Assembly: GCA_036522815.1 (NCBI GenBank)
Contig: DATDFC010000102.1
Span: 24,012 to 88,011 of the forward strand
Length of the DNA stretch: 64,000 bases
Direction: 5' to 3'
Origin: AG41 sp036522815
GTDB taxonomy: Bacteria; Gemmatimonadota; Gemmatimonadetes; Gemmatimonadales; GWC2-71-9
Each line of letters begins with the position of its first letter. Position 1 is the stretch's first letter. Positions 50,586 through 58,118 of the stretch are shown here, piece by piece. The notes under the pieces were generated by a model, which was not told the origin of the DNA, did not search any database, and saw only the letters and a list, made by a program, of their open reading frames with translations. The position numbers and the translations under genes were made by a program.

Positions 50586-51524
50586 TTGCCTCAGCGCGCG
50601 CCCTTCATCCGCATACCCGTGGTCTTCGTTGCCCACGCCGGCACCTGGCTCACCCGGGCGCTCGACAGCATGCTCGCTCCTCAGGGATACAGGGTGCTGT
50701 CCGTGGCGAGCGGGCGCGAACTGTTGGAGCAGGCGCCGGAGCTGCGGCCGGACGTGGTCCTCCTCGACGCGAACCTCCAGGATCTCGACAGTATCGTCGT
50801 GTGTCGCCGGCTGCGGCAGCACCGGGCCGTGTCGTGGCACACGCCCGTCATCATGATCACTTCGACTCCGGCGACCAAGCAGCAGCGGCTCGCGGCGCTC
50901 GAGGCGGGGGCGTGGGACTATCTGAGCCTCGGGCTCAACGCTGAGGAGCTCCTGTTGAAGGTCGACGCGTTCACTCGCGTCAAGCTCGAGACCGACCACG
51001 TGCTGGAAGAGGATACGGAGGCGGCGAGCGGATTGTACACGAAACGGGGTCTCGAGCGACGCGCCCGCGAGCTGGTCTCCGACGCGTTTCGCCGCCACGC
51101 CCCGCTCGCCTGCGTGGCGCTCGCCGTGGAGCCGGAAGCCCCCCAGGCTCGGCCGGCGGCCGCGACTGCGCCGCCGACCGTCGTCGACTTCGCATCGCGG
51201 CTGCTCCAGGCGAGCGGCCGTGCCTCGGACGCCATCGGTCGAGCCGCGGGCGGCGAATTCCTCGTGCTCGCTCCCTCGACCACGCCCGCCGGAGCGGCGC
51301 AGATGGCGCGCCGGCTGTCGCAGGTGATCGAGGGTGGCCCGCGGCCCGCCGGGCTGCCGCCGCTCGAGGTACGGGCGGGGTTCGAGGCGGTCATGGATCT
51401 GCACGAGACGCCGCTCGACCCCGCCAGCCTGCTCGGGCACGCGAGCGCGGCCCTCGTCCGAGCCCGCGCCGCCGGCAACGGGTCGCGGATTCAGCGCTAC
51501 GAAAGCGTAGTGGGTGGCTCCTAG
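50586..51524 (+). CDS. Pseudo-receiver plus degenerate GGDEF protein
   Basis: 312 residues; no ATG is available and TTG 50586 or GTG 50619 is used. The receiver-like domain keeps Asp61 in VVLLDANLQD but has AHAG in place of the acidic metal pair, so phosphorylation is doubtful. The C-terminal part resembles a GGDEF domain, but the signature is AGGEF in IGRAAGGEFLVLAP, lacking the Asp. Diguanylate cyclase activity is therefore unlikely. It may be a scaffold or c-di-GMP-insensitive regulator. It follows the response-regulator gene after 134 bp. Confidence 0.7.
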   Translation: MPQRAPFIRIPVVFVAHAGTWLTRALDSMLAPQGYRVLSVASGRELLEQAPELRPDVVLLDANLQDLDSIVVCRRLRQHRAVSWHTPVIMITSTPATKQQRLAALEAGAWDYLSLGLNAEELLLKVDAFTRVKLETDHVLEEDTEAASGLYTKRGLERRARELVSDAFRRHAPLACVALAVEPEAPQARPAAATAPPTVVDFASRLLQASGRASDAIGRAAGGEFLVLAPSTTPAGAAQMARRLSQVIEGGPRPAGLPPLEVRAGFEAVMDLHETPLDPASLLGHASAALVRARAAGNGSRIQRYESVVGGS

Positions 51525-52030
51525 GACGCCGCCAGCGGGACCGGCACGACGGTCTCGCCCCACTGCAGGTACAGGAGAGCCTGGTCCGCGTCCGCGGCCG
51601 GAAAGTAGAATGCCAGCGCTTCCATGAACGGTCCCGCCTGCGGTTTCAGCGTGACGCGCAGCGCGTCCTGAGCCGGACCGGGATAGGGGATGTGGAAGAC
51701 GTCGGCCGCCTTGCTGAAGATCAGCGTCCATTCCGAGGGGCCGGGAATCGCCCAGATGCTGTACTTACCGGCGGGGAGTCGCTGTCCGGCGACCAGCACG
51801 TCCCTGGTGACCGCGATCGTCGTCGCCTCGTCGGCTCCCGGACACCACACCTTGCCCCAGGGCACCAGCTCGCCGAACAGGTTGCGGCCGCGCGCGCCCG
51901 GTCGGTTGTAGACGATCGTCACCTGGGTTGCGCCGATCGCCTGCATGACCGTCGCGTGTTGGCTCTTGCGAGTCTGGGCGGGCAGCGCCGCCACGGGGAT
52001 CGCCAGCCACAACGTGACCCGCCCGATCAT
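51521..52030 (-). CDS. DUF2911 secreted protein
   Basis: 169 residues with a signal peptide (MIGRVTLWLAIPVAALPAQ) and the DUF2911 domain: VTIVYNRPGARGRNLFGE, LVPWGKVWCPGADEATTI, LPAGKYSIWAIPGPSEW. It is a beta-rich secreted protein of unknown function common in Gemmatimonadota and Bacteroidetes. It overlaps both neighbours by ATGA and is probably cotranscribed with the aminotransferase gene. Confidence 0.9.
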   Translation of the reverse strand: MIGRVTLWLAIPVAALPAQTRKSQHATVMQAIGATQVTIVYNRPGARGRNLFGELVPWGKVWCPGADEATTIAVTRDVLVAGQRLPAGKYSIWAIPGPSEWTLIFSKAADVFHIPYPGPAQDALRVTLKPQAGPFMEALAFYFPAADADQALLYLQWGETVVPVPLAAS

Positions 52031-53235
52031 CGGCGTACGAGGTTGATCAGCGCCGCGACGGCGGCATCGAGCTCGTCTTCCGTATTGTAGTAGTGTGGCG
52101 AGAAGCGGAGCACTGTGGCCGCGCCTTTATCGTCCATATCGAGCACGCCGGACATGCGGTCGGCGGAGCTGGTGTTGACGCCGCGCTCGCGGAGACGCAG
52201 CTCGAGCTCGGCGGCGTTCTGTCCCCGGACGTCGAGTGTGACGATGGCGCACCGCTCCCGGCCGCGGTCGAGCACCCGCCCCTCCGGCACCGTCCCGAGC
52301 CGCTCGCGCAGCAGCGCGGCGAGCCGCCAGGCTCGCTCATGACCGAGCCGGCCGGTGGCGAGCGCATAACGCGCGGCGGCGCCGAGGCCGACGATGAGGG
52401 CGTAGGCGAACTCCCAGTTCTCGAAGCGGCGCGCACCGTCCGCCAGGCGGAACGCGTCGGGGTCGGTCCAGTCGGCGCCGCGCATGTCGAGAAACAGCGG
52501 GAACGCCCCCCGCTCGAGCATCCGGTCGGACACGTACAGGAAGCCGATGCCGCGGGGGCCGCGCAGGAACTTGCGCCCCGTGGCGGCGAGGAAATCGCAC
52601 CGCAGCGCGTTCACGTCGACCGCCATCTGGCCCACGGTCTGACAGGCGTCGACCACGTACGGCACCCCCAGCTCGGCACACACCCCGCCGACGGCGCAGG
52701 CGTCCTGCACCAGCCCCGAATTGGTCGGCACCCACGAGAGCGCGACCAGCCGGGTGCGGGGATCGCGTGCCAGGCGGCGGACGCTCTCCGGGTCGACGCC
52801 GCCCTCGGGGAGATCGTCGGCGCGCAGCGTCTCCACGCCGGCGCGCTGCGCCAGCGACAGGTACATCAGCTGGTTCGACGGGTAGTCGGCGCGCGTGGTG
52901 ACGATGCGGTCGCCAGGACGGAAGTCGAACGCGGAGAGCGCCTGGGAGAACGCGGCGGTCGCGTTCTCGACCAGCGCGATGTTCTTGGGCGCCGCGCCGA
53001 CCAGCTGCGCCACGAGGGCGTAGGTCTCGCGCACGAGCGGCTCCGCTTCGTCGGCCGCCTCGTAGCCGCCGATCGCCGCCTCCCGCGCCAGGTGATCGGT
53101 GAGTGCCTCGAGCACGGGACGGGGCATCAGCCCGGCGCCCGCGTTGTTCAGATGAATGCGCTCCCGGCACCCGGGCGTGTCGCGGCGCCAGCGGTCGAGC
53201 TCTACGGGAGCGGAGGTCGTTGTGTGGGTGACCAT
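52027..53235 (-). CDS. Class V aminotransferase (cysteine desulfurase-like)
   Basis: 402 residues. The PLP fold is complete: N-terminal HLNNAGAGLMPRP, substrate-binding ALVENATAAFSQAL, DYPSNQLMYLSLAQR, cofactor aspartate in VVDACQTVGQMAVD and the Schiff-base lysine in AATGRKFLRGPRGIGFLYV. No conserved active cysteine loop of IscS or SufS is seen, so a general class V aminotransferase or isopenicillin-epimerase-like activity is more likely than sulfur transfer. It is likely followed by the DUF2911 gene in one transcript. Confidence 0.9.
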   Translation of the reverse strand: MVTHTTTSAPVELDRWRRDTPGCRERIHLNNAGAGLMPRPVLEALTDHLAREAAIGGYEAADEAEPLVRETYALVAQLVGAAPKNIALVENATAAFSQALSAFDFRPGDRIVTTRADYPSNQLMYLSLAQRAGVETLRADDLPEGGVDPESVRRLARDPRTRLVALSWVPTNSGLVQDACAVGGVCAELGVPYVVDACQTVGQMAVDVNALRCDFLAATGRKFLRGPRGIGFLYVSDRMLERGAFPLFLDMRGADWTDPDAFRLADGARRFENWEFAYALIVGLGAAARYALATGRLGHERAWRLAALLRERLGTVPEGRVLDRGRERCAIVTLDVRGQNAAELELRLRERGVNTSSADRMSGVLDMDDKGAATVLRFSPHYYNTEDELDAAVAALINLVRR

Positions 53236-53260
53236 CGATGAGAAAACAGGCCGCTAGTAA

Positions 53261-53322
53261 CCCCGGGCGCAAGCCCGGGGCTCCCGGCATGGGGTCCGTA
53301 ATCCCCGGGCTTGCGCCCGGGG
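53261..53322. repeat. Two inverted copies of the palindromic element
   Basis: CCCCGGGCGCAAGCCCGGGG at 53261-53280 and CCCCGGGCTTGCGCCCGGGG at 53303-53322 are exact reverse complements separated by 22 nt. The right copy is followed by TCAGT, as is the copy at 43260-43280. They lie in the gap before the aminotransferase gene and after the proline dehydrogenase gene. A REP-like mobile or structural element is likely. Confidence 0.8.
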
Positions 53323-53331
53323 TCAGTACTC

Positions 53332-54258
53332 CTATCCCAGCAGGTGGCGCATCACAAACCAGACATTCGCCGGTCGCTCCGCCAGGCGCCGCATGTACCA
53401 CGGAAACCAGTGCGTCCCGTAGCTGATCAGTACGCGCACGGGCACGCCTTGCTGCGCGAGAGTGCGCTGCGCGGCGGCGCGGATGCCGTACAGCATGTGC
53501 ACCTCGTAGCCTCCGCCCGCGACCCCAAGCGCCAGGGCGCGGGCGCGCAGCCGCTCGATGAGGTCGAGATCGTGCGTACCGAGCACGACACGCGCCGCAC
53601 CGGCTGCCGCGCGCTCCAGCAGGCGGCCGGCGAGCACCTCATAGGCGGCGTCGACGTCGCGTTTTTTCGGAAACGCGACGTCGGGCGGTTCGTTGTAGGC
53701 GCCTTTCACGACACGAATGGCGGGCGCGAGCGGCAGCAGTGCCTCCAGGTCGGCGGGGGTGCGACGCAGGTACGCTTGCAGGCACACTCCCACGTCGGGA
53801 CGGGCGGCGCGGACCGCGCGGTACAGCTCCAGCGTCGCGTCCACGTAGCGCGACTCCTCCATGTCGATCCAGAGAAATGACTTGGCGGCGGCCGCACGCG
53901 CCGCGAGCGCCAGCAGGTCCTGGAGACACGCCTTGGGATTCACGTCGAGGCCCAGGTGCGTGAGCTTCACGGAGATCTCCGTCGGCAAGTCGCGCGACCG
54001 GATTTCGTCGAGCAGCCGCAAATACTGATCGCGTACCCCGGCGCCTTCGTTGCGGTTGGTGACCTGCTCCCCCAGCTGCGTCAGCACGCTGCCGATCCCG
54101 TCGCGGGCGAGGGCGGCGGCGGTGTCGAGCGCAGCACCCACGTGCTCCCCGGGCAGGAAGCGGCGCACGGCCCGGCGGAAGAACGCCCGGCGCCGCAGCG
54201 TGCGGGCGAGCCAGGCGCTGCGGGAGGCGCGGAGCAGCAGGCTGCGGGTGAGGGACAC
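53332..54258 (-). CDS. Proline dehydrogenase
   Basis: 308 residues from GTG 54258; a TTG at 54318 would be a poor alternative. A TIM-barrel flavoenzyme that oxidises proline to pyrroline-5-carboxylate and reduces quinone. Landmarks are GIGSVLTQLGEQ, PTEISVKLTHLGLD, LWIDMEESRYVDATLELYRA, VCLQAYLRRTPAD, IRVVKGAYNEPPD and EVHMLYGIR, followed by VRVLISYGTHWFPWYMRRL, the usual FAD and substrate segments. No PutA partner domain (P5C dehydrogenase) is fused and none is nearby. Two palindromic elements follow its stop. Confidence 0.92.
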   Translation of the reverse strand: MSLTRSLLLRASRSAWLARTLRRRAFFRRAVRRFLPGEHVGAALDTAAALARDGIGSVLTQLGEQVTNRNEGAGVRDQYLRLLDEIRSRDLPTEISVKLTHLGLDVNPKACLQDLLALAARAAAAKSFLWIDMEESRYVDATLELYRAVRAARPDVGVCLQAYLRRTPADLEALLPLAPAIRVVKGAYNEPPDVAFPKKRDVDAAYEVLAGRLLERAAAGAARVVLGTHDLDLIERLRARALALGVAGGGYEVHMLYGIRAAAQRTLAQQGVPVRVLISYGTHWFPWYMRRLAERPANVWFVMRHLLG

Positions 54259-54350
54259 GAGGGGGAAATAGAAGGCCGGACGCGGGACACGGCAACGCCG
54301 TGCTCCCGCGACCGGCAAAACTGTCCGGCAGGGGGTCTAGCCGATCGGGG

Positions 54351-54767
54351 TCAGCCCGCCCGAGCCCAGCTCGGTGCTTCCACGCGCCGATCGCTGCCCG
54401 CCCGGCGCTCCGGCCCGTCCCACGCCGTCGCCCCGACGAGGGCGAGGCGACGCCGATCCACCGTGCGCCGGCGATCGGCCGTGGCGCGCGCCAGCACCTC
54501 GCCCGTCACCACTTCCGGGGGGAGCGGCCGGAACGAGGACCACTCGTCGCGGAACCAGTCGCGCGACGCACGCACGGCAGCCTCGGCGGCTTCCTCGGTT
54601 TCGAGCAGCGCCATCCAGGTCAGCACGTCGTTTCCCTCGTCCAGCAGATGGGAGGACACGAAGCCCGGAATGCCCCGTAGGATGGGCAAGAACCCCTTCT
54701 CGGTGTAGCGGGCGGCCTGCGCTACCGTGCCCAGCCGCACGCGATACCGCCTGATCACGCCATGCAT
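54351..54767 (-). CDS. ABM-like domain protein with DRR tail
   Basis: 138 residues from ATG 54767, with GAGGGGGA upstream. The N-terminal ~85 residues resemble a dimeric alpha/beta-barrel (ABM) domain: VIRRYRVRLGTVAQAARYTEKGFLP, LRGIPGFVSSHLLD, TWMALLETEEAAEAAV. The C-terminal tail carries DRR motifs, ATADRRRTVDRRR and GPERRAGSDRRV, like the protein at 38207-38524. Function unknown. Confidence 0.68.
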   Translation of the reverse strand: MHGVIRRYRVRLGTVAQAARYTEKGFLPILRGIPGFVSSHLLDEGNDVLTWMALLETEEAAEAAVRASRDWFRDEWSSFRPLPPEVVTGEVLARATADRRRTVDRRRLALVGATAWDGPERRAGSDRRVEAPSWARAG

Positions 54768-54978
54768 GATTCCCCCTCGCGTCAGTCGTACGTCCGCACC
54801 GCGAACCTGTCGCAAATCCCGCGCCCTGCAGTCGGCACCGGGTCAGGGCTCGGGGCGCCGGGCGCTTGCGGGGGAGAACAGGTTGTTGCGTATGAGCTAC
54901 AGCAAAATCGTAAGGAACGGCCTACAAGGGAAGGGTCGGGGCCGGAGGTGCGACGTCCGCACCCCCGGCCCGCAGCGG
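54768..54978. other. Intergenic region with terminator
   Basis: About 210 bp. The right part holds the terminator listed separately. A short A/T-richer segment near 54880-54915 (TATGAGCTACAGCAAAATCG) might be a promoter for the ABM-like gene on the minus strand, but I could not fix its boxes. No gene is seen. Confidence 0.35.
54939..54971 (-). terminator. Hairpin terminator of the coiled-coil lipoprotein gene
   Basis: A stem of about 14 bp with one mismatch between GGGCCGGAGGTGCG and CGCACCCCCGGCCC around a 5-nt loop, 7 nt after the lipoprotein stop on the minus strand. The following tract CCCTTCCCTTGT is only partly T-rich. Confidence 0.6.
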
Positions 54979-55857
54979 TCAGCCTTCGACGATGATGAGG
55001 TATTTCGAGTTGGCCCAGAAGCGCGCCGTGTCCGCGATCTTCACGGCGTGTCCGGAGAGCTTGCCGTCGTGGTCGGGCGGCGTCTCGAGGGCGGAGGTGT
55101 CCTGGCGCGACACGATGCGGTATTCCTTGTCCGACTCGGGCAGCGGCAGCTCGGTCAAGTGGCGGCGGTCGGCCTGCGTGAACTCGCTGGGATCGAGGTT
55201 GCGCGCCGGCACGAGCGTCTTGCCGCTCTTCCACAGGACGAACAGGAAGCGGGCGCCGCCTTCCTCCTGAATGAGACCCTTGCGCTCGAGCTCATCCTTG
55301 GTCCCCACCACGTAATAGACCGTGTTGGAGATCGTGGACATGTTCTCCAGCGTGTCTTTCAGGGCCAGGTTCTCCGCGGTGAGCGTCTCGACCTGCTGGT
55401 TGAGCGCGTCGATCGTCTCCTTCTGATTGTCGATCACGCCCTGGAGGTTCTGCATGGTCGCCGCCAGGTCGTTGCGCAGGCTGTCGGAGATCGTGGTGAG
55501 CTCTTTGATCCGGTTTTCGCTTTCCTTGAGACGGGGCTCGAGCTCCCGCACTCGCGAGGTCACGTAGCGGATCTTCTGGATGAGCGTGTCGCGCGAGGCC
55601 CGCAACGGCGACTCCGCGGAGATCTTGAGGGCCCGTCCCGGAACGTTCACCTTGGAGATCTCCCGGCTCACCTCGCTCACGAGACGCGTGTTCTCCGCCA
55701 CCTCCTGCATCAGGCGATCGCGCTCGCTCGACGCTTGCGACAGGCTGTCGATACGCGCCTGTACCTCCGGTGACGGTCCCTGCTTGCAGCCCGCCGCGAC
55801 GAGCAACGCGAGGGGAACCCACGCGCCGCGGGCCAGGAGACGGCTGGTGCGAATCAT
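54979..55857 (-). CDS. Coiled-coil lipoprotein
   Basis: 292 residues from ATG 55857 with AGGAGG upstream. The signal ends in the lipobox VAAGC. Residues 30-175 form a long coiled coil with many heptads (ARIDSLSQASSERDRLMQEV, KETIDALNQQVETL). A C-terminal domain of about 110 residues starts YYVVGTKDELERKGL and resembles C-terminal domains of Bacteroidetes surface adhesin lipoproteins. It may be a periplasm-spanning or surface tether. It is divergent from the LMF-like gene by 132 bp. Confidence 0.82.
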   Translation of the reverse strand: MIRTSRLLARGAWVPLALLVAAGCKQGPSPEVQARIDSLSQASSERDRLMQEVAENTRLVSEVSREISKVNVPGRALKISAESPLRASRDTLIQKIRYVTSRVRELEPRLKESENRIKELTTISDSLRNDLAATMQNLQGVIDNQKETIDALNQQVETLTAENLALKDTLENMSTISNTVYYVVGTKDELERKGLIQEEGGARFLFVLWKSGKTLVPARNLDPSEFTQADRRHLTELPLPESDKEYRIVSRQDTSALETPPDHDGKLSGHAVKIADTARFWANSKYLIIVEG

Positions 55858-55972
55858 GTTCTCAAACCTCCTCAACGTGACAAGGCTCACTAAGGCTGAT
55901 GCGGGAGTGCTACACCGGAAGGCTCGGTACGGTTCGCCGCGCGGACGTATTCCTTCAATAGTTAATCGCCCG

Positions 55973-55982
55973 CATCTTGGGG
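55973..55982 (+). promoter_or_regulatory. CATCTTGGGG motif before the LMF-like gene
   Basis: CATCTTGGGG ends 7 nt before ATG 55990. It is a one-base variant of the TANCTTGGG motif found at four other gene starts in the window. Being so close to ATG it may be part of the ribosome site as well. Confidence 0.35.
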
Positions 55983-55989
55983 CACAACG

Positions 55990-57501
55990 ATGGACATCAC
56001 CGAGGCTTGGGCCACGCGTCCGGCCGACCCCCCTGCGTACCTGCTCTCCCGCTGGCTGTTTCTGCGTGCGCTCGGCGCCGTTTACCTGATCGCCTTTGTC
56101 TCGCTGGCGGTGCAAGTCTCGGGCCTCCTGGGTGAACGCGGCATCCTGCCGGCCGGGTCGTCGCTGCAACAGGCCCATGCGCTGTACGGCGGCGCGGCCT
56201 ACCGCCTGTTTCCCACCCTCTGCTGGCTCGGCGCGGGCGACGGCATGCTGAAGCTGCTCTCCTGGGGTGGCGCCGCCCTGGCGGTCTTGCTCATCGCCGG
56301 CGTCGCGCCCGCTCCTGTCCTGCTGCTCCTCTGGATGGGCTACCTGTCGCTCAGCGTCGCGGGCCAGGCCTTCCTTTGGTTCCAGTGGGACGGCCTGCTG
56401 CTCGAGACCGGGCTGCTGGCGGTGCTGTATGCGCCCAGCCGGCTCGTCCCCAGCCTGACGCGAGACCAGGCGCACTCGCCCTGGATGCGCTGGCTGATGT
56501 GGTGGCTGCTGTTCCGCCTCATGTTCCTCTCGGGGCTGACGAAGCTCGTGAGCGGGGACCCGGCGTGGCGCCATCTCAGCGCGCTCGATTACCACTTCTG
56601 GACGCAGCCACTCCCCACCTGGCCCGCGTGGTACGCCCAGTGGGCTCCCACGTGGGTGCACGGGGCCATGACACTCGTGATCCTCGCCATCGAGCTGCTC
56701 GTTCCCTGGCTCATTTTCGTCCCCGAGCGGTGGCGCCGCGCGCGCTATGCCGCCTGCGCGCTGCTGGTGCTGGGCCAGCTCGCGATCGCCCTCACGGGAA
56801 ACTACGGTTTTTTCAACCTGCTGGCGATCGTGTTGTGCGTCCCGCTGCTCGACGACGGCGTGCTGCAGCGCGTCCTGCCCCTACAGCTCACGGCCACGGA
56901 ACCCGAGCCGCGGTGGCGGCGTCGCGCGATTGCCGGCGTCGCGCCCGCGCTCGCACTGCTCTCGTTGCTCGCGTTCGCGCGCGAGATCGTGCAGACCCTC
57001 CCCGGTGCACGGCGGGGGCTCGACAACCCGCTGCTCCGTGCCATCGAGCCGCTGCGCTCGGTGAACGGGTACGGGCTGTTCCGCGTGATGACGACCGAGC
57101 GCTTCGAGATCGTGATCGAGGGGAGCCGCGACGGCGTGCAGTGGAGCGAGTACGGCTTCCGCTGGAAGCCGGGCGATGTGCAGCGGCGACCGGCGTTCGT
57201 GGCTCCGTACATGCCGCGGCTCGACTGGCAGATGTGGTTCGCGGCACTCAACCCGGAAGGGGCGCGGGAATGGCTCCCGTCGCTGCTGCGGCACGTCCTG
57301 ACGGGGACGCCCGAGGTGCTCGCGCTGCTCGGGCACGACCCCTTTCCGGATGCACCGCCGCGCTACGTGCGGCTCGGCTATTTCCGCTACCGTTTCAGCA
57401 CGCCGTCCGAGCGGGCGGCGAGCGGCGCGTGGTGGCAGCGGGAGCGCCTGGGGGACCTGACCAAGCCGCTGTCCCTGGAGGAGCTTGCGCCGCCCCGTTG
57501 A
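55990..57501 (+). CDS. Lipase maturation factor-like membrane protein
   Basis: 503 residues with about eight to ten membrane helices and a C-terminal soluble domain. The family hallmark region FRLMFLSGLTKLVSGDPAW followed by RHLSALDYHFWTQPLPTW is clear, and the C-terminal domain holds GSRDGVQWSEYGFRWKPGD. Eukaryotic LMF1 helps lipases fold in the endoplasmic reticulum; bacterial homologues have no established role, so function is inferred from family name only. The stop overlaps the -35 box of the next promoter. Confidence 0.9.
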   Translation: MDITEAWATRPADPPAYLLSRWLFLRALGAVYLIAFVSLAVQVSGLLGERGILPAGSSLQQAHALYGGAAYRLFPTLCWLGAGDGMLKLLSWGGAALAVLLIAGVAPAPVLLLLWMGYLSLSVAGQAFLWFQWDGLLLETGLLAVLYAPSRLVPSLTRDQAHSPWMRWLMWWLLFRLMFLSGLTKLVSGDPAWRHLSALDYHFWTQPLPTWPAWYAQWAPTWVHGAMTLVILAIELLVPWLIFVPERWRRARYAACALLVLGQLAIALTGNYGFFNLLAIVLCVPLLDDGVLQRVLPLQLTATEPEPRWRRRAIAGVAPALALLSLLAFAREIVQTLPGARRGLDNPLLRAIEPLRSVNGYGLFRVMTTERFEIVIEGSRDGVQWSEYGFRWKPGDVQRRPAFVAPYMPRLDWQMWFAALNPEGAREWLPSLLRHVLTGTPEVLALLGHDPFPDAPPRYVRLGYFRYRFSTPSERAASGAWWQRERLGDLTKPLSLEELAPPR

Positions 57502-57525
57502 CCCTATCCCCACCCCGCTTATCTT
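57498..57525 (+). promoter_or_regulatory. Promoter of the EF-P gene
   Basis: TTGACC (57498-57503), 16-bp spacer, TATCTT (57520-57525), 27 nt before ATG 57553. The -35 box overlaps the stop codon of the upstream gene. Confidence 0.6.
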
Positions 57526-57552
57526 CCCGCCTCTTGAAGAAGGCGTTCTGAA

Positions 57553-58110
57553 ATGAAAGCGACCGACATTCGCCGCGGCCACGTCGTCATGATCGACGGG
57601 CAGCCGTGCCGCGTGATGGACTTCACGCACCGCACCCCCGGCAACCTCCGGGCGTTCGTGCAGGTACGGTTCCGCAACCTCGTCACCGGGAACACCTTCG
57701 ATACGCGTCTCGCCGCCACCGACTTCGTGGACGAGGCGCCGCTCGAGACCAAGGAATTCCAGGTTCTGTACCGCGACCAGGGCGGCGTGCACGTGATGGA
57801 CACGACGAGCTACGAGCAGCACACCCTCGACGCCGAAGCCACGGGCGTTGATGCCGACTGGCTGCAGCCGGAGATGCACATTCAGGTCGAGTGGCTGAAC
57901 GGTCGGCCGGTCGGGATCGAGCTGCCGTCGGTGGTCGAGCTGACCGTGGTGCAGACGTCGCCCGTGATGCGGGGGGCTACGAAGACCGCGAGCACCAAGC
58001 CCGCCAAGCTCTCGAACGGCGTCACCATTCAGGTGCCGGAGTTCATCAGCGAGGGGGAGAAGGTGCGGGTCGATCCCCGCGAGGGCGTCTACCTGGAACG
58101 CGCCAAGTAA
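57553..58110 (+). CDS. efp: Translation elongation factor P, unmodified-tip variant
   Basis: 185 residues, normal length, all three beta-barrel domains recognisable (MKATDIRRGHVVMIDGQPC; FISEGEKVRVDPREGVYLERAK). It helps ribosomes through polyproline stretches by binding near the peptidyl-transferase centre. The loop that usually carries a modified Lys (PGKGxAF) or Arg reads HRTPGNLRAF, with Asn31 at the tip. No epmA, epmB, earP or ymfI gene is nearby. Such tips are known in some bacterial EF-P groups. The next gene starts 8 bp after the stop. Confidence 0.95.
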   Translation: MKATDIRRGHVVMIDGQPCRVMDFTHRTPGNLRAFVQVRFRNLVTGNTFDTRLAATDFVDEAPLETKEFQVLYRDQGGVHVMDTTSYEQHTLDAEATGVDADWLQPEMHIQVEWLNGRPVGIELPSVVELTVVQTSPVMRGATKTASTKPAKLSNGVTIQVPEFISEGEKVRVDPREGVYLERAK

Positions 58111-58118
58111 GGCTCCCC

